Numbered from the stretch's first letter, positions 1-8,094 are shown. The stretch: DNA of 64,000 nucleotides from Nocardia flavorosea NBRC 108225 (GCF_001613385.1 NZ_BDCG01000012.1:434001-498000); one strand, 5' to 3'. The notes: generated from the letters alone by a model not told the origin. Numbers and translations are program-made.

Positions 1-972
1 GACGGCAAACCGCTGTTCCGGTCGTACTCGATGTCCAGCGCTCCCGAAACCGATACCGAGTTCATGACCACGGTGAAACGGGTCCCCGGTGGCGCGGTGT
101 CGAACTGGATGCACGACAACCTCAGCGAGGGCGACGAGGTCGAGCTGACGGTACCCACCGGCCGGTTCTGCCTGCGCGACGGCGACGTCCCGGTACTCGG
201 CTTTTCCGGCGGCAGCGGTATCACCCCGATCATCTCGCTGGCCAAGAGCACATTGGCGAGCACCGACCGCAAGGTCCGGCTGCTGTGCGCCGACCGCGAC
301 CGGCCGTCGGCGATCTTCGAAGCCGCGCTGGACGAGCTGGTGGCGAAGTATCCGGACCGGTTGACCGTCCTCCGGCACCGCGACGACGAACACGGGTACG
401 TGGACGCGGCGAAGGTCCTGGAATTCGTCGGCGACAGCACCGCGGGCGACGCGTATATCTGCGGCCCCGAACCGTTCATGGAACTGGTGGAGAACGCACT
501 TCCCGGGCCGGGCCGGATCTTCTCGGAACGCTTCGGCGGCGCCCCTGTCAAGCCGGCGCCGCCGGCCACCACTCCCACCACTGTTCCAGCAGGACACTCT
601 GATTCGACCGCCGCCGCGTCGGCGGCCCCGAGCCCGCCACCAGCGGCACCACAGACCGACGGGGTCCGTCCCACCACATCCCCGACCACCTCCGCCGACG
701 AGGGGACGGTCACGATCTTCATCAACCGGAAGAAGAAATCCGTCCCCCGCCGCGACGGCGAAACCCTCTTGGAGAGCGCCCGCCGGGCGGGCCTGACTCC
801 CCCGTTCTCCTGCGAATCCGGCAACTGCGCCACCTGCATGGCCAAACTCACCGAGGGCAAGGCCACGATGCGGGTCAACGACGCCCTCACCGACGACGAT
901 CTACAGGAGGGATACATCCTCACCTGCCAGGCCGTACCCGATACCCCGTCGGTGACCGTCCGGTACGAATAG
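1..972 (+). CDS. Oxygenase reductase (FAD/NAD + 2Fe-2S), 5' truncated by window
   Basis: Electron-transfer component that would pass electrons from NAD(P)H through FAD and a plant-type 2Fe-2S cluster to an oxygenase (KshB/PaaE-type family). The frame is open from base 1, so the start lies outside the window. Visible in order: an FAD-binding RSYS motif at residues 7-10 of the visible part, the pyridine-nucleotide loop GFSGGSGITP, a YICGPEPFM motif, and C-terminal cluster cysteines at about residues 271, 276, 279 and 309. Between the reductase and ferredoxin domains lies an unusually long Pro/Ala/Thr linker of about 50 residues. A steroid 9-alpha-hydroxylase reductase is possible, since a KstD-like gene ends the window, but a phenylacetyl-CoA or other oxygenase partner cannot be excluded. 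Domain assignment is firm; substrate is not. Confidence 0.85.
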   Translation, partial: DGKPLFRSYSMSSAPETDTEFMTTVKRVPGGAVSNWMHDNLSEGDEVELTVPTGRFCLRDGDVPVLGFSGGSGITPIISLAKSTLASTDRKVRLLCADRDRPSAIFEAALDELVAKYPDRLTVLRHRDDEHGYVDAAKVLEFVGDSTAGDAYICGPEPFMELVENALPGPGRIFSERFGGAPVKPAPPATTPTTVPAGHSDSTAAASAAPSPPPAAPQTDGVRPTTSPTTSADEGTVTIFINRKKKSVPRRDGETLLESARRAGLTPPFSCESGNCATCMAKLTEGKATMRVNDALTDDDLQEGYILTCQAVPDTPSVTVRYE

Positions 973-974
973 GG

Positions 975-1127
975 CTGCCGTCTGCCTACGCGCTCCGAAC
1001 CGGGGCCGGGGAACTTCCGGAGGGAGTGCACCTACTGCATCCCACCAACTATCTCTTGGCCGGCGAATGGACCCCCGACGACCATGGCGTGCGGATCGTT
1101 TTCCCGTTCCCCATTCGTATCGGCTGA
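975..1127 (+). pseudogene. C-terminal remnant of a Uma2-family gene
   Basis: Starting three bases after the upstream stop codon, this reading frame translates to about 50 residues including LPEGVHLLHP, LAGEW and FPFPIRIG before a stop. They line up with the C-terminus of the intact Uma2 gene at 3221-3871 (LPEGVRPLHR, LVGEW, YPFPIEIL). There is no start codon and no nuclease core, so only the tail of a second Uma2 paralogue survives. It is joined directly to the end of the reductase gene, which suggests a deletion removed the rest. Confidence 0.7.
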
Positions 1128-1423
1128 CCCGAACTCGCCTTCTGACCCGTCGTCTTCCCGGGTCGTCGGTGGGTTTCGGGTTCCGGCCGCCACTGCAGCA
1201 CACCGATCTGCTCACCGGCCCAGGCACGGGCGAACAGTTCGATATCGACATTCGGGGCCACCCCCGAGTCTGCGCCCGCGCGGCGAGTACCGTCGCCGCC
1301 GTCTCTGGTCGAACGTCGGTGAACCGGCGTAGCGCACGGCCGGTGTAGTGCGTGTAGCAGGTGGCGTGGCCGACGTCGGCGCGCTGAACCATCTCGGAAC
1401 GCCCCGGACGTGCGTGCTAGGTT
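1128..1423. other. Stretch without a recognisable gene
   Basis: About 300 bases between the Uma2 remnant and the DUF1772 gene. Open frames exist on both strands but have no start with a ribosome site and no recognisable motif. A minus-strand stretch near 1150-1261 (NVDIELFARAW, EQIGVLQW) reads like real protein and may be another eroded gene end, but I cannot name it. No hairpin terminator was evident. Confidence 0.4.
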
Positions 1424-1942
1424 TCACCGCCAAGCGGTGGCTTGGGCCCGCCCCCACTGCACCAGCGCCCACGCCAGGCAACCGAACGCCACTCCACTTG
1501 TCGCCACGCGGGCGTAATTCCACGTCACCCACCGCGTCTCGTCGAACGCCGCCCGCACGGCCGCCGGGTCCGCCATCTCCGCCGGCGCACCGGCGGCTTT
1601 CAACGCATCGTTGAGCGGCAGGTGAACCGCGACGGTCACCACGACCGCCACCAGATACAGCACCGCCCCCGCGGCCGTCCAGAGCAGCACCGGCCCCCGC
1701 CCCGGGCCCAGCTGCAGAAGTGCCGCGAGCACCGAGAGGACCAGCGCGCCCATGAAGGCCAGCAAGAACAGCGGATTCACGATCGCCCGGTCGATCGCCT
1801 GGAAGGAACCGATGAACGTCCGGTCGTCGGTTGTCCGCAGGCCCGGCATGATCGCCAGCGCATAGATCCCGAAAACCCCCGCCATGAGTCCGGTGGCCAC
1901 GGTCGCCGCCACCAGCGCGACCGCACGCAGTCCGTCCAGCAT
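1424..1942 (-). CDS. DUF1772-family membrane protein
   Basis: A 172-residue protein with four hydrophobic helices: an N-terminal VALVAATVATGLMAGVFGIY segment, a second near 60-78, a third near 86-106 and a C-terminal helix. The layout, the early Met/Gly-rich helix and the HLPLNDALK stretch match DUF1772 (anthrone-oxygenase-like) proteins, which are common single-gene membrane proteins in actinobacteria with no settled function. An AGGTAGGG ribosome site precedes the ATG. It sits alone on the minus strand between two decayed regions, so the context says nothing about its role. A few DUF1772 members are linked to oxidation of polyketides, but nothing nearby supports that here. Confidence 0.75.
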   Translation of the reverse strand: MLDGLRAVALVAATVATGLMAGVFGIYALAIMPGLRTTDDRTFIGSFQAIDRAIVNPLFLLAFMGALVLSVLAALLQLGPGRGPVLLWTAAGAVLYLVAVVVTVAVHLPLNDALKAAGAPAEMADPAAVRAAFDETRWVTWNYARVATSGVAFGCLAWALVQWGRAQATAWR

Positions 1943-2149
1943 TTCCCTACCTCACACCAGTAGTCCCGCATGCCTCGCCAGAAGCAGACCTCCTACGAGA
2001 CCCGCAGGTGGACAAGGGCTACCGTACTCGCCGACGCCGACAAATCGAGTGTCCTCTGCGACCGGTCCGATCGCCGCGGCACCCTCGCAGGCAGGTTCAC
2101 CGCGGTCGTACGGGTTCATCAACCGATCGGGGGCCACCGGTCGCTGCGC

Positions 2150-2342
2150 GGCCAGATCCGTGGGTATCACCTCGCAACCGTCCACATCCGCGAGCGCAGC
2201 ACGGGCTCGGACAGGGCGGCGGGCCGGGACGACAACCCCGGCACCGGCAGCCCGCCAGGTTCCGGGCGGTTTCCAGTCCGAGCCCGGAACAGCCGCCGGT
2301 CACGAGGACGGTGGCACCCGAAAGGTCGGTATCGGCGAGCAC
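2150..2342 (-). pseudogene. Frameshifted short-chain dehydrogenase remnant
   Basis: The minus strand begins with an SDR N-terminus: a beta strand with the TGGxSGLG nucleotide loop (ATVLVTGGCSGLGLETARN). Near 2250 the frame breaks. Moving one base restores the expected continuation AGAGVVVPARR followed by CEVIPTDLA, the second Rossmann strand and its acidic turn. After about 65 residues the similarity ends, with no catalytic Tyr-x3-Lys. So this is an SDR gene inactivated by a one-base frameshift and loss of its C-terminal two thirds. The bases out to 2489 hold no other gene that I can support. Confidence 0.7.
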
Positions 2343-2489
2343 CTCTCCCGCGGCGCGGCCGGTGGGCTCTGGGATCCGACAGCTCCCGGTCGGGCATCAG
2401 CAGCACCCTGGTCACGATGCGCCAACGACACGAAACCGCAGCGGTTAAGCAAGGGCCGTGAACTGGCGCTGTGTCCTACTGTCCAGCAG

Positions 2490-3149
2490 ATGGGCACAGT
2501 GATCGGTGATCTGCTCCCGCTGGCGGTCGGGGTGGCGCTCTCCCCCATTCCGATCGTGGCCGCGATTCTGATGATCCTGTCGGCCGACGCCGGCCGAGCC
2601 GGGCGCGGGTTCGCACTCGGCTGGGTCGCCGGTATTGCCGCCGCCACCGTGATCGTGGTGCTGCTGGCCGGCCCGCTGGGCGGCGGAGGTGACAGGGAAC
2701 CGTCGGCGGCGGGCGCGTGGGTGAAGATCGTGCTCGGGATACTGCTGCTGGGATTGGCCGCGGCGCAGTGGCGGTCTCGCGCCGATACCGCGATACCGGG
2801 CTGGATGAGCGCCATCGACACAGTGACTGTGCAGCGGGCGGCCGGACTGGGAGCGCTGCTCTCCGCGGTGAATCCGAAGAATCTGCTGCTGTGCCTGTCG
2901 GCCGGTGTGGTGATCGGGTCCAGTGGCACCAGTGTCGGCGGGCAAGTGGTCGCCATCATCGTGTTCACGCTGCTGGCCGCCTCCAGCGTGCTGTTCGTGA
3001 TCGTCGGCTACACCCTGGCCGCCGACCGGCTGCGCGGCCCGCTGGACCGGGTGCGGGCGTGGTTGCAGGACAACAACCACGTGATGATGGCGATCGTTCT
3101 GGTCGTCATGGGCGCGGTTGTCGTCGGGAAGGGAATCGCCGGCCTGTGA
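2490..3149 (+). CDS. GAP-family (Sap-like) membrane protein
   Basis: A 219-residue integral membrane protein with about six hydrophobic segments. It starts with GDLLPLAVGVALSPIPIVAA and carries the conserved SAVNPKNLLL segment near residue 128 in the third or fourth helix. This is the pattern of LysE-like GAP/Sap proteins, some of which help export or display lipids (sulfolipid-addressing protein) in mycolate-containing actinomycetes. The ATG at 2490 was chosen because upstream in-frame sequence is low-complexity and lacks family features. No clear ribosome site precedes it. It follows the decayed SDR and precedes a Uma2 gene, so it has no operon partner. Transported substrate unknown. Confidence 0.75.
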   Translation: MGTVIGDLLPLAVGVALSPIPIVAAILMILSADAGRAGRGFALGWVAGIAAATVIVVLLAGPLGGGGDREPSAAGAWVKIVLGILLLGLAAAQWRSRADTAIPGWMSAIDTVTVQRAAGLGALLSAVNPKNLLLCLSAGVVIGSSGTSVGGQVVAIIVFTLLAASSVLFVIVGYTLAADRLRGPLDRVRAWLQDNNHVMMAIVLVVMGAVVVGKGIAGL

Positions 3150-3220
3150 ACACGAGGCGGCCGGTGTTTCGAATCGCTACACGGCTGCTCAGCGGCGTGT
3201 CGTCCGCATACGATTGACCC

Positions 3221-3871
3221 ATGTCCTCGCCTCGGATCGAGAAGCCCGACCTCCCCGAATACATGACCTGGGAGGAACTGGAGCGTCTACCCGATGAGAT
3301 CGCGGAACAAATCGAACTCTGGGATGGACGTGTGGTGTGGGTGCGGCGCGGGCCTCGCGAACACCAGAAGTTCACTCGTCGACTGGTGAACGAGATCGAG
3401 CGTTGTTCGCGTGTGGACATGTCCACACGTCCCGAACGGCGCTGGGAGGTCGAGTCCGAGACCAACGTCTTTCTGGGAGCGAGTGGAAAGTCGAATTTCC
3501 TTACTCCGGACTTCCTGGTGCACCGGTGTATTCCCTCCTACCAGGATGTTCGAGCCGCCGATACGGTGCTGGTCGGGGAGGTGTTGTCACCAGCCAATAC
3601 GCAAACCGATATCGAGGCCAAGACAAGCCGGTACGCCGCCGCAGGCATCGTCTGGTATTGGGAAGTAACTCTGCAACGCGATGTCAGCGCCATCGCGAAG
3701 ATCCGGGCGTACGGATTGGAGACCGGCGTCGCCACGCTGCCCGAAGGCGTCCGTCCGCTGCACCGGTCCGACTACCGGCTGGTCGGCGAATGGGCGCACG
3801 CCGACGAGGCAGGGGTGAAGTTCGGATATCCGTTCCCGATCGAAATCCTCTGGGACTCCCTCGCATTCTGA
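3221..3871 (+). CDS. Uma2-family (DUF820) putative PD-(D/E)XK nuclease
   Basis: A 216-residue Uma2 protein. This restriction-endonuclease-like fold is widespread in actinobacteria and cyanobacteria, and its biological role is unresolved. The family's active-site pattern is present: PD at residues 96-97 (TPDFLV), E120 in VGEVLSP, and K134 in DIEAKTSRYAAAGI. The core appears intact. A TACGAT -10 hexamer (3209-3214) lies seven bases before the ATG and there is no ribosome site, so the mRNA is probably leaderless. A perfect 20-bp palindrome lies inside the gene (3410-3429). A degraded Uma2 tail sits 2 kb upstream, so paralogues of this family have been gained and lost here. Confidence 0.85.
   Translation: MSSPRIEKPDLPEYMTWEELERLPDEIAEQIELWDGRVVWVRRGPREHQKFTRRLVNEIERCSRVDMSTRPERRWEVESETNVFLGASGKSNFLTPDFLVHRCIPSYQDVRAADTVLVGEVLSPANTQTDIEAKTSRYAAAGIVWYWEVTLQRDVSAIAKIRAYGLETGVATLPEGVRPLHRSDYRLVGEWAHADEAGVKFGYPFPIEILWDSLAF
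3410..3429. repeat. Perfect 20-bp palindrome inside the Uma2 gene
   Basis: CGTGTGGACATGTCCACACG reads identically on both strands. It encodes part of CSRVDMSTR between the first conserved region and the catalytic core. Flanking GTTCG and CGAAC extend it imperfectly. It could be a protein-binding site, a hairpin in the mRNA, or chance. Confidence 0.6.
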
Positions 3872-3953
3872 GCCGTTGTGGCCGTCGTCGTACCGGCGGA
3901 CACTCCCTCCGCCGCTCTCTGAGCAGGCAGCTGCAATGTCGACTACCGGGTCC

Positions 3954-4244
3954 TCAGGTCGCGGCACGGGCCACTGTGCGACGTTTGCTCCAGCCGATCA
4001 CGCCGAAGGCAAGTGGCAGGAGCAGGCTGACGAAACCGGAGACCGGCATGGAGATCAGCCCGAAAGCGGCCAGCACCGCGAGGGCCGCGAGGATCGGCGC
4101 GGTGACGAATCCGCGGGCGCGTTCGACCTCGATGACCGCGATCCCCAAACCGACGGCGAGGACACCGAATGCGGTGAACCAGAACGACGGTTCGGGGTCC
4201 TGATCCTGGGTTGCCCAGATGACGATCCCCATGACGGTGTGCAC
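3954..4244 (-). pseudogene. Three-helix membrane protein, 5' end apparently lost
   Basis: A 96-residue frame from a GTG, with three hydrophobic segments: TAFGVLAVGLGIAVIEV, APILAALAVLAAFGLISM and SLLLPLAFGVIGW. The frame is open upstream of the GTG for only six more codons (VVFIGS) and then hits a stop. Those codons fit the end of a first helix of the form xxFIGSVHTVMG seen in small DUF6463-like membrane proteins, so the natural N-terminus, about 15 residues, is probably missing. It lies head to head with a TetR remnant whose 5' end is missing too. It could still be expressed from the GTG, but no ribosome site is seen. Confidence 0.5.
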
Positions 4245-4255
4245 CGACCCGATGA

Positions 4256-4660
4256 AGACGACTCATCGACGCCCTGTCCGGCCCGGATCCCCTACTCGCC
4301 GCCGCGGCATACCTACCCCGCTATTGCCGCGAACATCCCACCGAGGCACGGGCGATGAAGATGTTCCACCGCGACGAACTGCTCGAGACCGGACCGGCCG
4401 GTCTGAGGGACGCGATCGCCACCGTCAACGACGAGATGAATACCGCCATACGCGACGCCGTGACAGCGGAGTTCGGCGTCGCCGACGAATCCGGCATGGC
4501 GGTGGCCGCCGCCGCCATCAAAGCCATCCCCTACGGCCTGGTCCGCGACTACATCGCACGCGCCGCCCCGATCCCGGTCTGGATCGACGATATCGCCGCC
4601 ACCGCCTCGACCGCCGTCGTCCGCGAGTTCGGCGGCCGCACTGCCGCCCACCAGCTCTGA
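4256..4660 (+). pseudogene. TetR-family regulator remnant (ligand domain only)
   Basis: This frame opens right after a stop at 4253 and translates to an alpha-helical C-terminal TetR-type domain (LIDAL, ARAMKMFHRDELLETGP, RDAIATVNDEMNTAIRDAV) through to the stop. The N-terminal helix-turn-helix that every TetR protein needs is absent. No start codon lies upstream of the homologous region; the first ATG (4355) falls in the middle of the domain. I read it as a deleted regulator whose DNA-binding half was removed together with the start of the divergent membrane gene. Family assignment rests on the helical pattern only. Confidence 0.6.
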
Positions 4661-4703
4661 TTCCACACCGTCGGCGACGGTCGAACCGCGACTACCGCAG
4701 GAC

Positions 4704-4740
4704 TTGACCTTCCACCCGCTGGAAGGTTCACGCTGTACTC
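4704..4740 (+). promoter_or_regulatory. MerR-type promoter and operator
   Basis: A TTGACC -35 (4704-4709) is followed by a perfect inverted repeat ACCTTCCA-N5-TGGAAGGT (4707-4727), then CACGCT (4729-4734) as a weak -10 after a 19-bp spacer. Long spacers holding a dyad are the hallmark of promoters controlled by MerR proteins. Transcription would start about at the GTG at 4741, so the message may be leaderless. The regulator probably controls itself from this site. Confidence 0.7.
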
Positions 4741-5652
4741 GTGACCGACCGCGACACCCTGTTCACCATCGGGCAGCTGGCACAGCGCACCGGCCTCGAC
4801 GCCAGGACCATCCGGTTCTGGTCGGATACGGGTCTGGTGCCGCCCACCACCCGCAGCCCCGCCGGATACCGGCTGTACGACACCGAAGCCGTCGCCCGGC
4901 TCGAACTGGTACACACGCTGCGCGAACTGGACCTGGATACGGCCACCGTGCGGGCAGTGGTGGAACGGCAAGCCAGTCTCGCGGACGTGGCGGCCGCGCA
5001 CGCACGCGCCCTGGACGCCGAAATCCGCACACTGCGGGTGCGGCGCGCGGTCCTGCGGTCGGTCGCACACCGCAACAGCACCACCGAGGAGTTGAGGATC
5101 ATGCACGAACTCGCCACCCTGTCCGCCGCCGAACGGCAGCGGATCATCGACGATTTCGTCGACGAAGCATTCGCGGGGATCGAACCGGACGCCCCCGGCG
5201 CCCAGATCGCCACCGGCATGCGGTCGATGCCCGCCACCCTGCCCGACGATCCGTCACCCGAACAGGTCGACGCCTGGATCGAACTGGCCGAGCTGGTCCG
5301 CGACCAGGGTTTCCGGGAGCGCTGCCGGGAAATGGCGGTCACCGGCGCCCGCGCCGGCGACTCACAGGTCCCGGAGGCCGATACCGCCGCCGGCACCGCT
5401 GCGATGGAAGCCGGCACAGCCGCGCTGGAGGCCGGTATCGCACCGGACTCGGCGGCAGCGGCCGATATCCTCGCCCGGGCCCTTCCGGACGTCATCGACC
5501 GAGCGGCGCTGGCCGATCAGATGGCCACGTTCACCGACAGGCGTGTCGAGCGTTACTGGTCGCTGCTCGGCATCATCAACGACTGGCCCGCTCGTCCCTC
5601 GATGGTCCCGGGCGCCGAATGGCTCATCGCCGCGCTGCGGGCCCACGCATAA
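4741..5652 (+). CDS. MerR-family transcriptional regulator
   Basis: A 303-residue regulator. Residues 8-75 form the winged helix-turn-helix typical of MerR proteins (FTIGQLAQRTGLDARTIRFW, then GYRLYD), followed by a long dimerisation helix (about 75-125). The C-terminal domain of about 180 residues is helical and ends in RRVERYWSLLGIIN. It lacks the cysteine signature of metal sensors, so an organic ligand or no ligand is more likely. The start is GTG; the perfect dyad between -35 and -10 just upstream suggests autoregulation. A 17-bp hairpin terminator follows 62 bases after the stop, so the gene is monocistronic. Its other targets are unknown, and the nearest neighbours on both sides are decayed genes. 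Confidence 0.85.
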   Translation: MTDRDTLFTIGQLAQRTGLDARTIRFWSDTGLVPPTTRSPAGYRLYDTEAVARLELVHTLRELDLDTATVRAVVERQASLADVAAAHARALDAEIRTLRVRRAVLRSVAHRNSTTEELRIMHELATLSAAERQRIIDDFVDEAFAGIEPDAPGAQIATGMRSMPATLPDDPSPEQVDAWIELAELVRDQGFRERCREMAVTGARAGDSQVPEADTAAGTAAMEAGTAALEAGIAPDSAAAADILARALPDVIDRAALADQMATFTDRRVERYWSLLGIINDWPARPSMVPGAEWLIAALRAHA

Positions 5653-5714
5653 CCGGGCGTGCCGCACGGTGTGCATCTGCCCGGCCGATGCCGGCGATCT
5701 CCATGTGCCGGACG

Positions 5715-5756
5715 CCCGGCCACCCTGGTGCACCGCTCGGCACCAGGGTGGCCGGG
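5715..5756 (+). terminator. Strong hairpin terminator after MerR gene
   Basis: CCCGGCCACCCTGGTGC (5715-5731) pairs perfectly over 17 bp with GCACCAGGGTGGCCGGG (5740-5756) across an 8-base loop. There is no T-run, as is usual for actinobacterial terminators. Confidence 0.75.
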
Positions 5757-5802
5757 GTCGGTCACGCCACTCCGAGTAGCTGTGAGTACGTGCGCGATGA
5801 CC

Positions 5803-5950
5803 GAACCCAAAGGCTGTCCGGCGGCTTCGAGGTGGTCGGCGATCAGGCGGATGAACTCGGCCGGGTGATCGAGCATGGGCGAGTGACCGGCACCGGGCAT
5901 CTCGACCGCCCGGGCGTTCGGGATACCCGATTCGAGGACTGCCACATGTT
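5803..5950 (-). pseudogene. C-terminal fragment of an alpha/beta hydrolase
   Basis: About 48 residues (VLESGIPNARAVEMP, GAGHSPMLDHPAEF, RLIADHLEA) form the last strand, the catalytic-histidine loop GAGHSP and the final helix of an alpha/beta hydrolase. The nucleophile elbow and acid residue are missing. It is fused at about 5947 to the interior of an MFS gene in another frame. Confidence 0.65.
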
Positions 5951-6321
5951 CCGGCGATGAGACCGATCGTGATTCCGACGGACATACCGGTGAATCGGAC
6001 AGCGGGCGGGAACACCTGGGAGAAGTAGGACGGCACGACCGCGTAGTTGGCCGAATAGCCGGCGAAGATCAGCACGAATCCCAGGATCATCCAGCCCAGC
6101 TGGCGGGTGTCCATGAGGGCGAACCAGCAGAACGGCAGGAATATGAGCGATGCCGCACCGCCGAGGAATACCCGGCGGACACCGAGACGGTCTCCGAGCG
6201 CGCCGAACAACGGCAGGCAGATCAGGATGGCTACGGTGGCCGTCAGCAGGGTCGTGAGCACCGTACTGCTGCTGAGCCCGAGCGCGCGCTCGCCGTAGCT
6301 CAGTGAATACACCGTCGTCAT
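5947..6321 (-). pseudogene. Internal fragment of an MFS transporter
   Basis: About 125 residues containing four transmembrane helices and the MFS loop GALGDRLGVRRVFLGG, resembling the C-terminal half of a metabolite:H+ symporter. Both ends are cut: the N-terminal half is absent, and after IGLIAGT the frame runs into unrelated sequence. Part of the pile of catabolic gene fragments between 5.8 and 6.95 kb. Confidence 0.7.
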
Positions 6322-6333
6322 CGTGATTGGGAC

Positions 6334-6654
6334 ATGGTGCTGGCCATCCCGGGCACATACACCCCGCCCGGCAGTCCGGTGGTCGCCGCCGCCATCGCGT
6401 CCTGGGAGGACGAGACCGGCCGGCCACACGAACCGATCGTCGCCAACAGCGGCGCCACCGACGCGAATATCCTGCGCGCGCGAGGCTTGCCGACCGCTCG
6501 TATCGGCATGGACCGGATCGGAGCGGATGCTCCTCTGCCACTGGATTTTCCGTCCGGGATGAATGTGGTCGACATCCGGGAGGCAGTCCGGCTGACCCGG
6601 GCCATCGTGCACACCGCGATCACGTTGTGTACCCGAGAACGGAGTATCCCGTGA
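6334..6654 (+). pseudogene. C-terminal fragment of an M20-family metallopeptidase/deacylase
   Basis: About 105 residues match the end of M20-type zinc amidohydrolases (ArgE/DapE-like): PGTYTPPGSPVV, then NSGATDANILRARGLPT and an RAIVHTAI closing helix. The zinc-binding N-terminal domain is missing. The frame's stop overlaps the next fragment's GTG as GTGA, so the two were once neighbours in an operon. The upstream cut sits against the MFS fragment. Confidence 0.65.
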
Positions 6655-6821
6655 GTGAACTCGTAATGGGTGTGGGTGCCTCGCACAGCACCCTGATGAA
6701 TACGCACTGGGCCGAGGTGGACGATCTCGACGCGGCGCACCGATTCCGCGACGGCCTCGCTGCGGCACGAGCGGCGCTCGCCGAACAACGGCCCGATGCC
6801 CTGGTCGTCATCGGTTCCAAC
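6651..6821 (+). pseudogene. N-terminal fragment of a LigB-type extradiol dioxygenase
   Basis: The first 57 codons, from a GTG that overlaps the upstream stop, read MSELVMGVGASHSTLMN and end in ALVVIGSN. This is the start of class III (LigB-like) extradiol ring-cleavage dioxygenases, where the His of ASHS is an iron ligand. After GSN the similarity stops and sequence from a different gene begins, so the enzyme is deleted. Confidence 0.6.
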
Positions 6822-6828
6822 AGAGGCG

Positions 6829-6948
6829 CAGCGGATGCACGAGTCGATCCCCGGTTCGAATTTGGAGATCTTCCCCGAGTGCGGGCACTGGCCCCAGCAC
6901 GAACATTCGCAGCGTTTCAACGAACTGGCCCTGAAGTTCCTCATGTGA
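6829..6948 (+). pseudogene. C-terminal fragment of a meta-cleavage-product-type hydrolase
   Basis: In this frame 39 residues, including IPGSNLEIFPECGHWPQHEH and a final helix to a TGA at 6946, form the histidine loop and last helix of an alpha/beta hydrolase of the C-C hydrolase kind (MhpC/BphD/HsaD-like). It follows the dioxygenase stump within eight bases, matching the usual gene order of ring-cleavage pathways and pointing to one internal deletion. Confidence 0.6.
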
Positions 6949-7161
6949 GGGCGGCCCCTACCTCGCGGGCACCAGCGGTTTCTCGCGCTGGTGCCCGCAG
7001 GCCCCTGGGGACAGTTCCCGTCTCGATATCGCACCAGATCCGCTGGATCCCGCAAGATCCGACAACCATGGGGCCGCCTCCACCGAAACCATCGGTGCAC
7101 AATACTGACCGCGCCCCCGCCGCCCCGGGACTCGATGTCGCGAAGCGCGGTTCGCAGTCCA

Positions 7162-8094
7162 CTACACGAATGCACTCTCGACCGCGGCGAGTTCCTCAGG
7201 ATTCAGGCGCCAGGTGGCGGCGTCGACATTCGCCGCGATCTGCTCCGGGGTGGTCGCGCCGGTGATGACCGACGAGACACCAGGCTGTGAGAGCAGCCAG
7301 CAGATGGCCAGCTCCAAGATGGTGTGCCCCTGCCCCTTCGCTATCGCAGTCAACCGGTCGACCAGGGCGAAATTCGCATCGGTTGCGTCACCGGCAAGGC
7401 GCGGCACCTCGGCCATACGTGACCCGGCCGGAAACTCCGTGCCCGCGGTGTACTTTCCCGTCAGCAGTCCGGACGCGAGCGGGAAGTACGGGATGATGCC
7501 CAAGTCGAACCGCTCGCACGCCGGGACGATTTCGTCCTCCACGGCCCGCTTCACCAGGCTCCATTCCACCTGACTACCACTGAAGCGAGTCACGCCGAGG
7601 TTCGCCGCGATGTGATGGGCATCCGCTATCTGCCAGCCGGCGAGGTTCGAGGAGGCGATATAGCGAACCTTGCCCTGATGCACCAGATCGTCCAGCGCCG
7701 CGAGAGTCTCCTCGATCGGTGTTCGCGGATCGGAAAAATGCAGGTAGTACAGGTCGATATAGTCGGTGCCGAGCCGCCGCAGACTCTCCTCGCACTCGCG
7801 AACGACATTGCGTCGTGACGCCGGCGCCTGATCCGGCCCGGCCGGTTTCGGACCACCGAATTTCGTCGCGAGAACTACCTCCGGCCGTCGCGTGCCGAGT
7901 GCCGCCCCGAGATACTCCTCCGAGGTGCCCTGCCCGTACATCTGCGCGGTATCGAACAGTGTGACGCCCAGGTCGAGTGCCCGGTGCACCACCGCGGCGG
8001 ACTGCTGCCGGTCGATGCGCATCCCGAAGTTGTTGCATCCCAGACCGAGTGCCGACACGGTCAGACCACTGCGCCCGAACTGGCGATATTCCAC
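7162..8094 (-). CDS. Aldo/keto reductase
   Basis: A 310-residue NADPH-dependent carbonyl reductase of the AKR superfamily (TIM barrel). The catalytic tetrad is intact: D48 and Y53 in FDTAQMYG, K78 in LATKFGG, H119 in LYYLHFSDPRTP. C-terminal cofactor-binding sequence follows (SSVITGATTPEQI). The sequence is closest in style to the AKR11/12-like YghZ/oxidoreductase groups. I chose the GTG at 8094 because it gives the standard MEYRQFGRSGLTVS start and lies nine bases after AGGAG; a TTG two codons upstream is too close to that site. The gene faces away from a P450 across a 340-bp region with repeats and an operator-like array. Confidence 0.85.
   Translation of the reverse strand: MEYRQFGRSGLTVSALGLGCNNFGMRIDRQQSAAVVHRALDLGVTLFDTAQMYGQGTSEEYLGAALGTRRPEVVLATKFGGPKPAGPDQAPASRRNVVRECEESLRRLGTDYIDLYYLHFSDPRTPIEETLAALDDLVHQGKVRYIASSNLAGWQIADAHHIAANLGVTRFSGSQVEWSLVKRAVEDEIVPACERFDLGIIPYFPLASGLLTGKYTAGTEFPAGSRMAEVPRLAGDATDANFALVDRLTAIAKGQGHTILELAICWLLSQPGVSSVITGATTPEQIAANVDAATWRLNPEELAAVESAFV

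Noticed and set aside
5653..7161. An insertion sequence or transposase as the cause of the gene wreckage
   Set aside because: No transposase motif, terminal inverted repeat or target duplication was found. The junctions look like plain deletions.
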